Shown: in pieces, positions 53,726 to 62,719 of the stretch | Numbering within the stretch: position 1 is the stretch's first letter | Layout of the letters: every line of letters starts with the position of its first letter | NCBI GenBank assembly: GCA_965206125.1 | Contig: CBDBIN010000040.1 | Span: forward strand, 1 to 64,000 | Length of the DNA: 64,000 nucleotides | Direction: 5' to 3' | Source of the DNA: CAXWPM01 sp965206125 | GTDB lineage: Bacteria; Acidobacteriota; Terriglobia; 20CM-2-55-15 | Notes under the pieces: generated by a model | The model's input: only the letters and a program-made list of their open reading frames with translations | Databases searched by the model: none | What the model was told of the DNA's origin: nothing | Translations under genes and position numbers: made by a program

Positions 53726-54936
53726 CTCAACCGATCGATGCAACACAAGCGTTGAATCGTTCTGCTGGAGTTTCAAACTCCAGCGTCTTACGCGGCCGTT
53801 CATTGAGCTCACGTGCCACCTTGTTCAGGTGCGCCTGCGAGTGCACCGATAAGTCGGTTCTCTTTGGGAAGTACTGTCGGAGCAGGCCATTCGTGTTTTC
53901 ATTGGAACCACGTTGCCATGGACTCTGCGGATCGCAGAAGTAGACGTCGATGTCGGTCGCCAGGGTAAACCGCCGATGATCTCCCATTTCCTTGCCGCGA
54001 TCCCAGGTCAGCGATTTATACAGCTCGGTCGGTAGTTTCTTCGCGTGCTTGATCAGTGCAGGCACGACGGTCTTGGTCTGTTTATCCGACACTTTCACCA
54101 ACATCACGTAACGGGTATGGCGTTCGACCAGGGTCGCAATGTAGGTGTTGTTCGATCCCACTATCAGATCTCCCTCCCAGTGACCGGGAACGGCACGATC
54201 TTCGACCTCGGCCGGGCGCTCACGAATCGATACGATATCGGCGAGATCCCCTTTCCCGTGACCTTTGTGACTGGAATGTCGGGATCGACGAATCGTTCGT
54301 CTCGACCTCAGATGTCTAAGTAGTTCTTTCTTAAACACCCCGCGCGCCTGCACGAATAGGCTGCGATAGATCGTCTCGTGGGACACGTGATACGACTCAT
54401 CCTCTGGATAGGATCGCTTCAGCCAGCCGGCGATCTGTTCGGGCGACCAATTCCGCCGGAGCTTCCTCGCCACCATTCGCCGTAACCGCGGATGGCGACC
54501 CAACTGACATCGCTTCGGGCGACGGGCCCGGTTCCAAGCCTGTTCATCGGCGACAGACGCCCGGTAGTCATCATAGCCCCCATTGCGCTGGATCTCCCGG
54601 CTCACCGTCGAGGGTGAACGCCCCAGACACTCTGCGATCGAACGCAACGACTGCTCGGCCGCGATCCCGCGGGAGATCTCCTCACGTTCCGACAGGCTCA
54701 AAGCCAACCTCGACCGTCGTCGTGGTCGAGGACGAATGCCTCCGGTATGCGCCAGCTGACAATATACAGACGATGACAGCTTGCCAAACGCTCGCCCGAT
54801 CTCATGCAGAGATTCCCCTCGCCGCCACCGATCCCATACCTCCGCCTTCTCCGCCGCCGTGAAACCGAATCGCATCCCTTTCCGCATACACTCCACCTCT
54901 TCCTTTTAAGATAAAGTGTTGCGTCGATCCGTTGAG
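53726..54936 (-). mobile_element. IS30-family insertion sequence, complete
   Basis: 1211 bases with imperfect terminal inverted repeats: the left starts CTCAACCGATCGATGCAACAC, and the right complement differs at two positions. It is flanked by a 2-bp duplication AC (53724-53725 and 54937-54938). Size, repeat length and short duplication all fit the IS30 family. The element sits inside a CMD-family gene in opposite orientation. Confidence 0.93.
53727..54887 (-). CDS. IS30-family transposase
   Basis: 386 residues from the ATG at 54887. N-terminal helix-turn-helix regions (LHEIGRAFGKLSSSVYCQL; LRSIAECLGRSPSTVSREI) recognise the ends. The DDE catalytic core has Asp in GHWEGDLIVGS, Asp in LTWDRGKEMGDH and Glu in RGSNENTNGLLRQYFPK, the classic IS30 signatures. 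The stop codon lies within the left inverted repeat (53727-53729). The gene appears intact and could still be active. Confidence 0.94.
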   Translation of the reverse strand: MRKGMRFGFTAAEKAEVWDRWRRGESLHEIGRAFGKLSSSVYCQLAHTGGIRPRPRRRSRLALSLSEREEISRGIAAEQSLRSIAECLGRSPSTVSREIQRNGGYDDYRASVADEQAWNRARRPKRCQLGRHPRLRRMVARKLRRNWSPEQIAGWLKRSYPEDESYHVSHETIYRSLFVQARGVFKKELLRHLRSRRTIRRSRHSSHKGHGKGDLADIVSIRERPAEVEDRAVPGHWEGDLIVGSNNTYIATLVERHTRYVMLVKVSDKQTKTVVPALIKHAKKLPTELYKSLTWDRGKEMGDHRRFTLATDIDVYFCDPQSPWQRGSNENTNGLLRQYFPKRTDLSVHSQAHLNKVARELNERPRKTLEFETPAERFNACVASIG

Positions 54937-55074
54937 ACCAGCCTCGAAATCTTCAACGTGTCTCTGATCGTCGGCGGGTCCATCGTCATTCCACACCTGC
55001 GCCGGGCTATGGAGTTGCTCGAGGAACTCGAAGACGCCCCGACCAATGCCTGATGCCGTCCAGGTGAACTTGCG

Positions 55075-55845
55075 ATGACGGAACTACTCTACCCGACCGA
55101 CGCCTACCTGAAGGAGTTCGACGCCGAGGTGCTCGACGTTCTGCCCGAGGGCGTCCTGCTTTCGCGAACCGCCTTCTATCCGGGCGGAGGAGGACAACCG
55201 CACGACCGAGGCACCATCGACTGGGTGGACGGCGCGGCCAACGTCGTGTCGGTACGAAAGATGGGCGACCACATCGTCCACGCCATTGACGGTCCGGCCC
55301 CGCCCCGGGGCGCCCAGGTCCGCGGAATTCTGGACTGGGACCGCCGATACTCGCTCATGCGAACGCACACGGCGCTGCACATTCTGTGCGCGGTCGTCTA
55401 TCGCGACTTCGGAACGTGGGTCACCGGAAGCAACATGGAACCGTTGAAAGGCCGCATGGACTTTGAGCTGGACACGATCACCGCGGAGTTTAGCTCCGAC
55501 ATCGAGGTACGGATCAACATCGAAGTGGCCGCGGCCAGGACTACGGCCGTGTGCATCCTACCCAGGGAGGAAGCGTTCAAGATTCCGGACCTGATCCGGA
55601 CGAAGATCAACCTGTTGCCAAAAGACATCGAAGAGGTGCGGACCGTCTCGATCGAAGGGCTCGATCTGCAGGCCGATGGGGGCACCCACGTGGCCAATAC
55701 TCGTGAGGTAGGCCATATCCACGTCGTCGGACACCAGAGCAAAGGAAAAATCAACAAGCGACTTCGAATCGCGCTGGATCCGGGAGTCCCACCCGCGCGA
55801 TCAATTGCCGCGCCACGGCATTCGCAACATTACCGGACCGATTGA
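55075..55845 (+). CDS. alanyl-tRNA editing protein AlaX-like
   Basis: 256 residues. Free-standing homologue of the AlaRS editing domain, which hydrolyses Ser- or Gly-tRNA(Ala) in the cytoplasm. It has the glycine-rich N-terminal element TAFYPGGGGQPHDRG, a zinc motif H98-TAL-H102 and the second zinc region DGGTHVANTREVG. In the last of these the usual cysteine of CxxxH is aspartate (D201, H205), as I recall in some AlaX proteins. It starts 22 bases after the disrupted CMD gene, so it may belong to the same operon and depend on read-through from, or around, the IS30 element. The C-terminal tail after about 245 is low in conserved features. Confidence 0.9.
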   Translation: MTELLYPTDAYLKEFDAEVLDVLPEGVLLSRTAFYPGGGGQPHDRGTIDWVDGAANVVSVRKMGDHIVHAIDGPAPPRGAQVRGILDWDRRYSLMRTHTALHILCAVVYRDFGTWVTGSNMEPLKGRMDFELDTITAEFSSDIEVRINIEVAAARTTAVCILPREEAFKIPDLIRTKINLLPKDIEEVRTVSIEGLDLQADGGTHVANTREVGHIHVVGHQSKGKINKRLRIALDPGVPPARSIAAPRHSQHYRTD

Positions 55846-55931
55846 TGGTCCGTCTGGGACGGGTCGTATTGTTCAAGGCCCACGGCGGACGGGAACACAC
55901 CGGGCCGGCCTTTGCGGTACTATAGGCGCCG

Positions 55932-58685
55932 ATGTCCTCCACGCCAGAATTGCCTGCCGGCGACCTGCCTCCGGGCGCCGGCCTCGCCTACCGGCTCTTT
56001 GCGATCATCATCCTGATCTTCATCGTCAATCAGGTGGTCTCGATCTATGTCGAAAACCTCTGGTTCGACAGCGTCGGCTATGCGTCAGTCTACTGGTACC
56101 GTCTGGGCATGCAGCTGGGCGCGTTTGGCGTCTTCGCGGGAGCTACCGGCATCATTCTGTGGCTTGTCCTCGGCGCACTTCGACCGCGTGCCGGGGACAG
56201 CCGTTCGGTGCTCGAATTCGGCGGCGAATCGATCGAAATCCCCCCTGATGAATTCTTCAAGCGGTTGGGAGCCATGGTCGCGCTCGTGTTCGCGTTCCTG
56301 TTCGGCATGGCTTATAGCATCGACTGGGAACGGTACGCGCTGTTCTTGAACCAGCCCGAACGCTCCGGCCTGGTGGACCCGATCCTTGGACAGGATGTGA
56401 ACTATTACCTCTTTGTCCTACCCGTGCTCGACTCGGTCGCGGCCTGGTTCCTCGCGATGTCGATCATCGTTGCGCTCGCGGCCGGGCTGTTCACCGCACT
56501 CGACCGCAACTCGAGTTTTCGTGGCCTCTCAATCTCGACAGCAGTGCTCGCGATCGCTCTGGCCGCACGCGCCTACATCTACAGGTTTCACCTGCTGTCT
56601 GGGGAGCACCCCCTGTTTTCCGGTGTGACCTACGCGGACGCTCACGCTTATCTACCGGGGTTGGCCGCCATCGCTGTCTCCCTCATCGTTGCCGCCGTTA
56701 TCGCCGCATACAACATCCAGGCTTGCCGTTTGCGTAACCTGGCCATCGCGGCTGCGGTTCCCGCTCTAACATATGCCGTCGCGTGGGTGCTGATACCCGG
56801 ATACGTCACCAGCTTCGTTGTTCGACCGAACGAATTGGTGCGTGAGACGCCTTACATCGCGCATGGCATTGAATACACGCGACGAGCGTTCGGACTGGAC
56901 GCGGTTGAGGAGATCCCATTCGAACCGGCTGTCACCAACGCCGTGTTCGACCCGGATGAACACACGCAGACGCTGGAAAACCTCCGGCTCTGGGACTGGC
57001 GCGCCCTGCAGTCCACGCTGCAGCAGGTGCAGGAAATCCGAACCTACTACGACTTCGTCGACGTGGACGTAGACCGGTACGAAATCGACGGCGAGAAACG
57101 GTCTATGATGCTGGCGACCCGCGAGATGAACTTGACGAAGCTCCCTTCGACATCGAGCAACTGGATCAACGAGCGGCTCATCTTCACCCACGGCTACGGC
57201 GTGACCATGAACCCGGTCAACGCTTTTACGAGCGAAGGATTACCCGACCTGGTGCTCTACGACATGCCGGTCGAAAGCACGATCCCGTCGATCCGAGTGG
57301 ACCGACCGGAAATCTATTTCGGTGAGATGACGAACTGGCCCGTCTACGTGAAAACCGGCCAGCAGGAGTTTAACTACCCGGAGGGGGACACCAACAACTA
57401 CTCCACCTACGAAGGCGACGGCGGAATTGTGATCGGGTCGATGGCGCGACGCCTGATCCTGGCCTACCAGACCGGGGAACTGATGACGCTCCCGTTCGCA
57501 GACGATGTGAACTCGAACAGTCAGCTCCTGATGCGCCGGAATATCCACGAGCGTGTCCGGATGATCGCTCCCTTCCTCATCTACGACGATGACGCCTACA
57601 TGGTCGTCGGGGGCGATGGGGCTTTGTACTGGATCATCGACGCTTTCACGGTGGCCGACACCTATCCGTATTCGCGCCATATCCTGTTCGACCGCCAGCA
57701 GGTCAACTACATCCGCAACAGCGTGAAGGTGGTTGTCAACGCCTACAATGGGGAAGCGCGCTTCTTCGTCTATGAGCCCGACGATCCGGTGATCCAGGCA
57801 TACCGGAACACGTTCCCGGATCTGTTCATCGACGCCGACGAAATGCCCGAGACCCTCCGGCCCCACGTGCGGTACCCCGAGTTCATGTTCCGGACACAGG
57901 CGCTCGTCTACGCCACCTACCATGTGGAGGACGAACAGGTTTTCTACAATCAGGAAGATCTCTGGACCGTTGCCCAGCAGGGCCGTTCCCAGGCCGGCTC
58001 CGCTGAGGTCGAACCGTATTTCGTCCTGCTGCGGTTCCCGGGTGAAGAGGAAGTCGAATTCGTCTCGATTCTGCCGTTCACGCCGGCGAACCGGAACAAC
58101 CTGATCGGTTGGATGGCCGCCAGAAGCGACGGGGAGGCGTACGGGAAACTGCGCGGCTACCGCTTTCCCAAGACGCGGTTCGTTGACGGACCGCTCCAGA
58201 TCGAGGCGCGTATCGACCAGGACCCGGAACTGTCCTCACAATTGAGCCTGTGGAACCAGCAGGGGTCGACCGTCCTGCGTGGAAACCTGCTCGTAATACC
58301 TCTCGACGAAACGTTGTTATTCGTGGCTCCGATCTACCTCCAGGCGGAGCGCAGTCCGATGCCCGAGCTCCGCATCGTAGTTCTGGCGACCCAGGATCGG
58401 ATGGCCTATGGCGCAACGTTCGACGAAGCCCTCGCCGCGCTTCTCAACCTCCCGACGACAGCCCCGGACCCGACGGACGTCCAGCTGACACAGACCGACC
58501 TGACGACCACACCCACAGCAGCCGTTTCCGGCCCTTCGGGGACCTCGGACCTGATCGAGCGAGCCGGACGGGCTCTGGCGGACTACCAACGCCTGACTGC
58601 AGACGGCAGGCTGGCCGAGGCGGGCTTAAAACTCCAGGAATTGAAAGACACACTCGACCAACTCCGCAGCCTGCCGCAACGCTGA
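55932..58685 (+). CDS. UPF0182 family integral membrane protein
   Basis: 917 residues. The N-terminal third contains about six or seven transmembrane helices (for example LAYRLFAIIILIFIVNQVVS and LGAFGVFAGATGIILWLVLG). The FDSVGYASVYWYRL element between the first two is a family hallmark. The large C-terminal part is soluble and presumably outside the cytoplasmic membrane (RLWDWRALQSTLQQVQEIRT, IYFGEMTNWPVYVKTGQQEF). The extreme C-terminus (ADYQRLTADGRLAEAGLKLQ) is helical. UPF0182 proteins occur in actinobacteria, cyanobacteria and acidobacteria, and their function is unknown. The length is normal for the family. Nothing in the flanking genes (AlaX, HAD phosphatase) suggests a specific pathway. 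Confidence 0.92.
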   Translation: MSSTPELPAGDLPPGAGLAYRLFAIIILIFIVNQVVSIYVENLWFDSVGYASVYWYRLGMQLGAFGVFAGATGIILWLVLGALRPRAGDSRSVLEFGGESIEIPPDEFFKRLGAMVALVFAFLFGMAYSIDWERYALFLNQPERSGLVDPILGQDVNYYLFVLPVLDSVAAWFLAMSIIVALAAGLFTALDRNSSFRGLSISTAVLAIALAARAYIYRFHLLSGEHPLFSGVTYADAHAYLPGLAAIAVSLIVAAVIAAYNIQACRLRNLAIAAAVPALTYAVAWVLIPGYVTSFVVRPNELVRETPYIAHGIEYTRRAFGLDAVEEIPFEPAVTNAVFDPDEHTQTLENLRLWDWRALQSTLQQVQEIRTYYDFVDVDVDRYEIDGEKRSMMLATREMNLTKLPSTSSNWINERLIFTHGYGVTMNPVNAFTSEGLPDLVLYDMPVESTIPSIRVDRPEIYFGEMTNWPVYVKTGQQEFNYPEGDTNNYSTYEGDGGIVIGSMARRLILAYQTGELMTLPFADDVNSNSQLLMRRNIHERVRMIAPFLIYDDDAYMVVGGDGALYWIIDAFTVADTYPYSRHILFDRQQVNYIRNSVKVVVNAYNGEARFFVYEPDDPVIQAYRNTFPDLFIDADEMPETLRPHVRYPEFMFRTQALVYATYHVEDEQVFYNQEDLWTVAQQGRSQAGSAEVEPYFVLLRFPGEEEVEFVSILPFTPANRNNLIGWMAARSDGEAYGKLRGYRFPKTRFVDGPLQIEARIDQDPELSSQLSLWNQQGSTVLRGNLLVIPLDETLLFVAPIYLQAERSPMPELRIVVLATQDRMAYGATFDEALAALLNLPTTAPDPTDVQLTQTDLTTTPTAAVSGPSGTSDLIERAGRALADYQRLTADGRLAEAGLKLQELKDTLDQLRSLPQR

Positions 58686-58731
58686 TTGCTGCCCGTTGAC
58701 GACGGACCCAGCCGATACAACCCTCACGAAC

Positions 58732-59610
58732 ATGATGGAATCGACGAGCGACGGGGGCGGGGAAGAGCCGCGAATTCGGCTTCTGGCTCTCGATCTGGAC
58801 GGCACGCTGCTCGACTCGGAATGGAAACTCTCCGAGACGAACTGCAACGCCCTGGGGCGATGTCATCGATTGGGAATCGAGGTCGCCATCGTGACCGGCC
58901 GTCGGTATTCGGCCGCCCGAAAACTCACCACCAAACTGGACTTCGAACACCACCTGATCACAAACGCGGGGGCCATGACGTCGACCCGCACGGACCGAGG
59001 AGTCCGGACCTGCCTCTGGGCAAGGGAGTTGCTCGCCGGATTCATGCGGCATGTCGCCAGGTTCGAAGGCCACACGTTCTTCATTAGCGATTGTTCGGGA
59101 AGAGAGGAAATCCGATGTACGCGCCCGAACGGCCAGGACCCCCACGTAGCCCGATATGTTTCGCTGAACGCCGAATCCATGATGCGCCTGGACAGCTTTG
59201 AACAAGGCCTCGACGATGTTCTCCAGGTTGCCTTCATGGGGACCGAGGCCCGAATGAACGCGCTCAAGGCGAGGATAGCGACATTCTCCGACATCAATGA
59301 AATCTCGTGTTCGGGAACTCGTTATCCGGATCGAGATTTTGCGCTTGTGGATGCCGTCCGGAAAGACGCGAACAAGAAAAATGCGTTGGAAAAGCTCGTC
59401 CGTTCTCTTGATATCGAGCGCGCGGCGGTTATGGCGATCGGCGACAACTACGCGGACGAGGGAATGCTCGAATACGCATCCTATCCCATCGCGATGGGCA
59501 ACGCACCTGCCGCGATGAGGCAACGCTGGCCTGTGACGGCGACCAACGACGAGGATGGCGTGGCCCGGGCCGTCGAAGCCCTTATCCCCAGGAAGCCGCA
59601 AAAGCAGTAA
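58732..59610 (+). CDS. HAD-superfamily Cof-type phosphatase
   Basis: 292 residues from the ATG at 58732; a TTG at 58696 would add 12 residues. All four HAD motifs are visible: motif I LALDLDGTLLDSE (nucleophile Asp), motif II AIVTGRR, motif III lysine in KKNALEKLVRSL, and motif IV GDNYADEGMLEYAS. The C2-type cap between motifs II and III marks the Cof/YidA subgroup, which dephosphorylates sugar phosphates and cofactors in the cytoplasm. The specific substrate cannot be predicted. The gene is 46 bases downstream of the UPF0182 gene and probably cotranscribed. No strong SD is seen at either candidate start. Confidence 0.88.
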   Translation: MMESTSDGGGEEPRIRLLALDLDGTLLDSEWKLSETNCNALGRCHRLGIEVAIVTGRRYSAARKLTTKLDFEHHLITNAGAMTSTRTDRGVRTCLWARELLAGFMRHVARFEGHTFFISDCSGREEIRCTRPNGQDPHVARYVSLNAESMMRLDSFEQGLDDVLQVAFMGTEARMNALKARIATFSDINEISCSGTRYPDRDFALVDAVRKDANKKNALEKLVRSLDIERAAVMAIGDNYADEGMLEYASYPIAMGNAPAAMRQRWPVTATNDEDGVARAVEALIPRKPQKQ

Positions 59611-60219
59611 TAACAGTAATTTCAAAGACTTGGCTGCGAATTCGTCGCTCTTGCCTGCAGTTTTTTCCCACGGATTAGCTTGACACTCGAATGTCCACGA
59701 AACGACTATTTGTTTGTTCAAGTTACACGCTCCGGCTGGCCTTCTGGCGTTAGTGATGGGATCGGGCGGAAGGGAATTGTCCTCGGACATTCCCCTAAGT
59801 TGAAGATTCGTTTCACTTTCTTGGTATTTTCACCCTGCTGTGAGCGATCTGCTGACTGAGAAGGAAGGAGTCCTTTATGGCTGGCATGAAGCAGGCCGAG
59901 GCGTTGGATTCGCCGCAGCATACCGACAGGATGCCGGTTACCCCACGCCCCGCATTTCGATACAAACCCGGGAATCACCGAACAGTTCGGCGACCCTTGT
60001 CTCATTCCACCCCTCCAACAAGTCGCGGCCACCTTCTCCTGTTCAAGCCGATGTTTTTTCCCTCCGGGCTAAAGAAAGCCTGCGGAATGCCGATGAGAGG
60101 GAAGACAGCCGGAAGTGTATCGGTCCTGATCGACCGTCCGGCTCGTGCCGAGAGCGGCTTGGGAGTACCCGGGCCAGTTCGACGCACCTACCGTTATAGG
60201 AGCTTAAGGAGACCTCACG
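59611..60219. other. long region without a confident gene
   Basis: 609 bases between the phosphatase and the protease. One short frame (59877-60230) starts with a good ribosome site (GGAGTCC) but has no recognisable domain and overlaps the protease start, so it is not called. The remainder shows no clear terminator or RNA. Its lower coding character suggests a decayed or regulatory region. Confidence 0.4.
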
Positions 60220-60456
60220 ATGCGCACTAGACGGCCCCTAATCCTTATCCTGGTAATCGCGGTTTCAGCAGTGGCGACGCTGCCCGCAGTTGCGGCCCAG
60301 ACCGAGTCGTCCTCAGTCGACGTACTCATCCGCACCGGCACGAACGCGGCAGCAGTCATCGCCGCTGTCGAAAACGCGGGTGGCGAAATCACCGGGGACT
60401 ACGACTACCTGAATGTTGTAGCTGCCGCGATTCCTCTAGGAGCCTGTCGGGAATAA
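60220..60456 (+). pseudogene. N-terminal fragment of secreted subtilisin-like protease (signal and propeptide)
   Basis: 78 residues. A signal peptide (RPLILILVIAVSAVATLPAVAAQ) is followed by an I9-like propeptide beginning VDVLIRTGTNAAAVIAAVENA. An AAGGAG ribosome site precedes the ATG. The frame runs into a 114-bp inserted element after AAIPL, and a TAA in that element ends it. The continuation after the element (DGMEAVLAVAGADAVFKD) matches the expected end of the propeptide, so this and the next entry are one split gene. Confidence 0.88.
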
Positions 60457-60553
60457 GAAGCCTGCAACCAAGAATCAACAACTTACAGACCGGGGATGGC
60501 TCGCAAGTTGTTGATTCTTACTTCGAGGGAGCCAATTCCCGACAGGCTCCTAG
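60436..60553. mobile_element. MITE-like 114-bp element with nested inverted repeats in protease gene
   Basis: The outer 19-bp perfect inverted repeat (60436-60454 with 60535-60553, CTAGGAGCCTGTCGGGAAT) includes CTAG at both ends. An inner 15-bp perfect repeat lies at 60470-60484 and 60505-60519 (AAGAATCAACAACTT). Treating CTAG as a 4-bp target duplication and removing one copy restores an uninterrupted protease frame. There is no coding capacity of its own. The terminal GAGCCTGTCGGGAAT is IS-like, so the element was probably moved in trans by an IS5-type transposase. Confidence 0.85.
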
Positions 60554-62343
60554 ACGGGATGGAGGCCGTGCTCGCGGTAGCGGGTGCTGACGCCGTCTTC
60601 AAAGACAGTCCGATCCCGATGCCCGAGACGATTTTCCCGTTCGGTGGCCGTGACGACGACGTCGAGGAATCCAGTGAGAGCCCGTTCGACAATATTCCTG
60701 CAACGTTTGCCGGCCCCATCGGCAAGCGCAATTCCGTCAAGCGACTGGCAAAGGACTATCCAGGTGCGTACCTCCTGAACCACACCTACAGCAACGTGCA
60801 AGCGCTCCATGAGAAAGGCGACACAGGCAAAGACGTCATCGTTGCCGTGATCGATACGGGGCTCCGCCCGGGCTTTGAGAACCTCCTCGGTGACGCCGTC
60901 ATCGGCTGTGAAGACATGTTGAATCCGCCCGCGGTGCCGATACCGGGTCCGCGCTTCGACGACGGTTGCCTTGATGACGACAATGAGGGTCATGGCACGT
61001 TTGTTGCCGGCCTAATCGCAGGGAACGCGTTGTTCCAGTTCGACCCGAGCAGCATTTTTCTGCAGTCGGTCGGATTGAATGCGCCCGAGGCGCTGCTGCC
61101 CCCGGATGTGGCTAAGGGCTCCGACAAGTCCGGCAAGTCCGGCAAGTCCGGCAAGTCCGGCAAGTCCGACAAGTCCGGGAAATCGGGCAAGTCGGGCAAA
61201 TCGAAAAAGGGAGAAGAGGAAACACCTGCTCCAAACAATACGATTGCGATGATCGGCAGTGCGCCGAACGCCAGCATTTATGCCCTGCGCGTTTTCGGTG
61301 ACATAACGCAGCCGGGCAACTCCCAGGACATCCTGGCCGCCGTGCAGCGCGTGATCGAGCTGAAGGTCGAAGAAGGGGTCGATATCTCGGTCGTCAACAT
61401 GAGCTTCGGGCGGCGGACGATCTACGCCGGACAGGGCGTGTTTCAGTTGATAGTCGACACGTTGCTCGACAACGATATCCTTCCTGTCGTCGCGGTCGGC
61501 AATTCCGGACCGTCATCGCTGACCACGGCGAGCCCTGCAAGTTCTCTGGAAACTCTCGCCGTCGCGGCGGGAAGCGTGACCCATCAAGAGCGGATCGCGG
61601 CCGATGTGTTCTTCAATTTCGCCGGAGCGGGTCCGTTCCTGCGCCCGTTCGACGGCACGCAGACGGCAGGCTTCAGCTCCCGCGGACCGGATGCGGACGG
61701 CAGCAGGGGACCCGACGTCATCGCGGCGGGCTTCGGCCTCTTCGGCCAGGGTCTGTCAGAGAGTTGTGATATCACGCCGCCATCGGAATTCCCGGGATGC
61801 GACCCGGACAACGACTGGGTCAGCGTCGGCAACGGGACCAGCTTCAGCACACCGTTGGTCACCGGCACCGCGGCCGCTCTCCGCGGCCGGTTCAAACACG
61901 CCAGCGCCCGAGAAGTCCGCAACGCGCTCATCGCTTCCGCAAACCCGGATGTCCTGGAGGATGGCTCGACAAGGATGGACCGCGGCGAAGGCTGGATCGA
62001 CGCAAAGGCGGCGTTCAAACTGCTCCAGAAAAAACTCGTGGACGACAGCACGGAGGCCCCTCCCGTGTCGGGGACAGGGTTGGTGGCCGACAACATCGCA
62101 GCCGGCTTCAGCATCGACGTGCAGAGCGGCGTCGTTTCTGAAAGCACGGGCCTGATGCTCCCCGGAGAACGTCACGAAATCTTCTTTGAAATTCTTCCGG
62201 ACACCGGGTCAGTCACCGTTCACGTGTTCAACGTGGACGCGGAATTGGATCTACCGGACCAGAACCCGTTCTTCTTCTTCGACTTCCTGAAGGTGTCGAT
62301 TCACAGCGCGAAGACGTCGTCGATCGGTACAGGGGATCTATGA
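60496..62343 (+). CDS. subtilisin-like (S8) serine protease, catalytic part separated from its signal peptide
   Basis: 615 codons from an ATG inside the inserted element. In the undisturbed gene the protein continued from the frame at 60220. The catalytic triad is D120 (VIAVIDTGLR-type motif), H166 (NEGHGTFVAG) and S449 (GNGTSFSTPLVTG), with the oxyanion Asn in VAVGNSGP at 336. A Ser-Gly-Lys repeat (about 208-238) is inserted between His and the following core strand. The C-terminal part (about 510-615) looks like a beta-sandwich, but it ends abruptly (KTSSIGTGDL) and may be truncated. Without the signal peptide this half would stay in the cytoplasm and lack its propeptide, so the locus is probably inactive unless translation or excision rescues it. 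Confidence 0.87.
   Translation: MARKLLILTSREPIPDRLLDGMEAVLAVAGADAVFKDSPIPMPETIFPFGGRDDDVEESSESPFDNIPATFAGPIGKRNSVKRLAKDYPGAYLLNHTYSNVQALHEKGDTGKDVIVAVIDTGLRPGFENLLGDAVIGCEDMLNPPAVPIPGPRFDDGCLDDDNEGHGTFVAGLIAGNALFQFDPSSIFLQSVGLNAPEALLPPDVAKGSDKSGKSGKSGKSGKSDKSGKSGKSGKSKKGEEETPAPNNTIAMIGSAPNASIYALRVFGDITQPGNSQDILAAVQRVIELKVEEGVDISVVNMSFGRRTIYAGQGVFQLIVDTLLDNDILPVVAVGNSGPSSLTTASPASSLETLAVAAGSVTHQERIAADVFFNFAGAGPFLRPFDGTQTAGFSSRGPDADGSRGPDVIAAGFGLFGQGLSESCDITPPSEFPGCDPDNDWVSVGNGTSFSTPLVTGTAAALRGRFKHASAREVRNALIASANPDVLEDGSTRMDRGEGWIDAKAAFKLLQKKLVDDSTEAPPVSGTGLVADNIAAGFSIDVQSGVVSESTGLMLPGERHEIFFEILPDTGSVTVHVFNVDAELDLPDQNPFFFFDFLKVSIHSAKTSSIGTGDL
61120..61209 (+). repeat. ten tandem 9-bp units encoding Ser-Gly-Lys
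   Basis: Consecutive 9-base units of the type TCCGGCAAG encode (S-G/D-K) triplets within the protease. The last four units are diverged. This is a coding minisatellite prone to slippage that forms a basic, flexible loop. Confidence 0.9.
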
Positions 62344-62719
62344 AAGGGGATGTCAAGAGAAACACCTCCCCGACGGGCTACCAGCCGGACACAGAATAAT
62401 TGTCGGGCAGCCAGCCTCACTGTTCCGTTAAGCGAATTCCGAGTCGGGCAACTTCAAGAACAAGCCGTCGATCGAATAGACAGTCGTTCGAAAACTGAAC
62501 AGCAATAATTTGGATCGGTGATGCCGACCATAGATCTATCTGAGCCTCGGTGGGCTATCGCTGTTTCGGGTCGTGCGAGGGGGGATAGAGACTATATGGT
62601 GTCCTGCAAAAATGATGCTGCGGACAACGCCTATACCAGATCCTCACCCTCGATCCGTCCGTTTCCGTTCCTGTCGGTTTGTGCCTGTTCAGGTTTTGCC
62701 GCCAGGGAATCAGAAACGG
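62344..62719. other. intergenic stretch without a gene
   Basis: 376 bases between the protease end and the IS110 transposase. I see no coding sequence, terminator or repeat. The right part may be the 3' non-coding end of the IS110 element. The left part may be remains of the protease C-terminus. Confidence 0.35.

Larger units (their letters stand above)
53475..55053 (+). pseudogene. carboxymuconolactone decarboxylase/AhpD-like gene interrupted by IS30 element
   Basis: The gene begins at 53475 (AAGGAGAGGGAAC upstream) with MGRLDEFEEFRRKMNEKIL. It carries the redox/peroxidase-type motif C60-DD-C63-ISY-H67 typical of AhpD/CMD proteins. Reading is broken after GVARAEFLAT at 53725 by an insertion sequence. 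It resumes at 54939 as SLEIFNVSLIVGGSIVIPHLRRA and stops at 55053. Removing the element and one copy of the 2-bp duplication AC joins 251 and 115 bases into a perfect 121-codon frame. The ancestral protein was therefore a normal small CMD-fold protein, probably a thiol-dependent peroxidase-like enzyme. As it stands, the C-terminal third is replaced by IS-encoded residues, so it is probably inactive. Confidence 0.93.

Noticed and set aside
59877..60230. 117-codon frame with a good ribosome site upstream of the protease
   Set aside because: No recognisable domain, overlaps the protease start and has poor coding character.
61120..61209. Short repeats as a CRISPR-like array
   Set aside because: Units are contiguous 9-mers inside a coding frame with no spacers.
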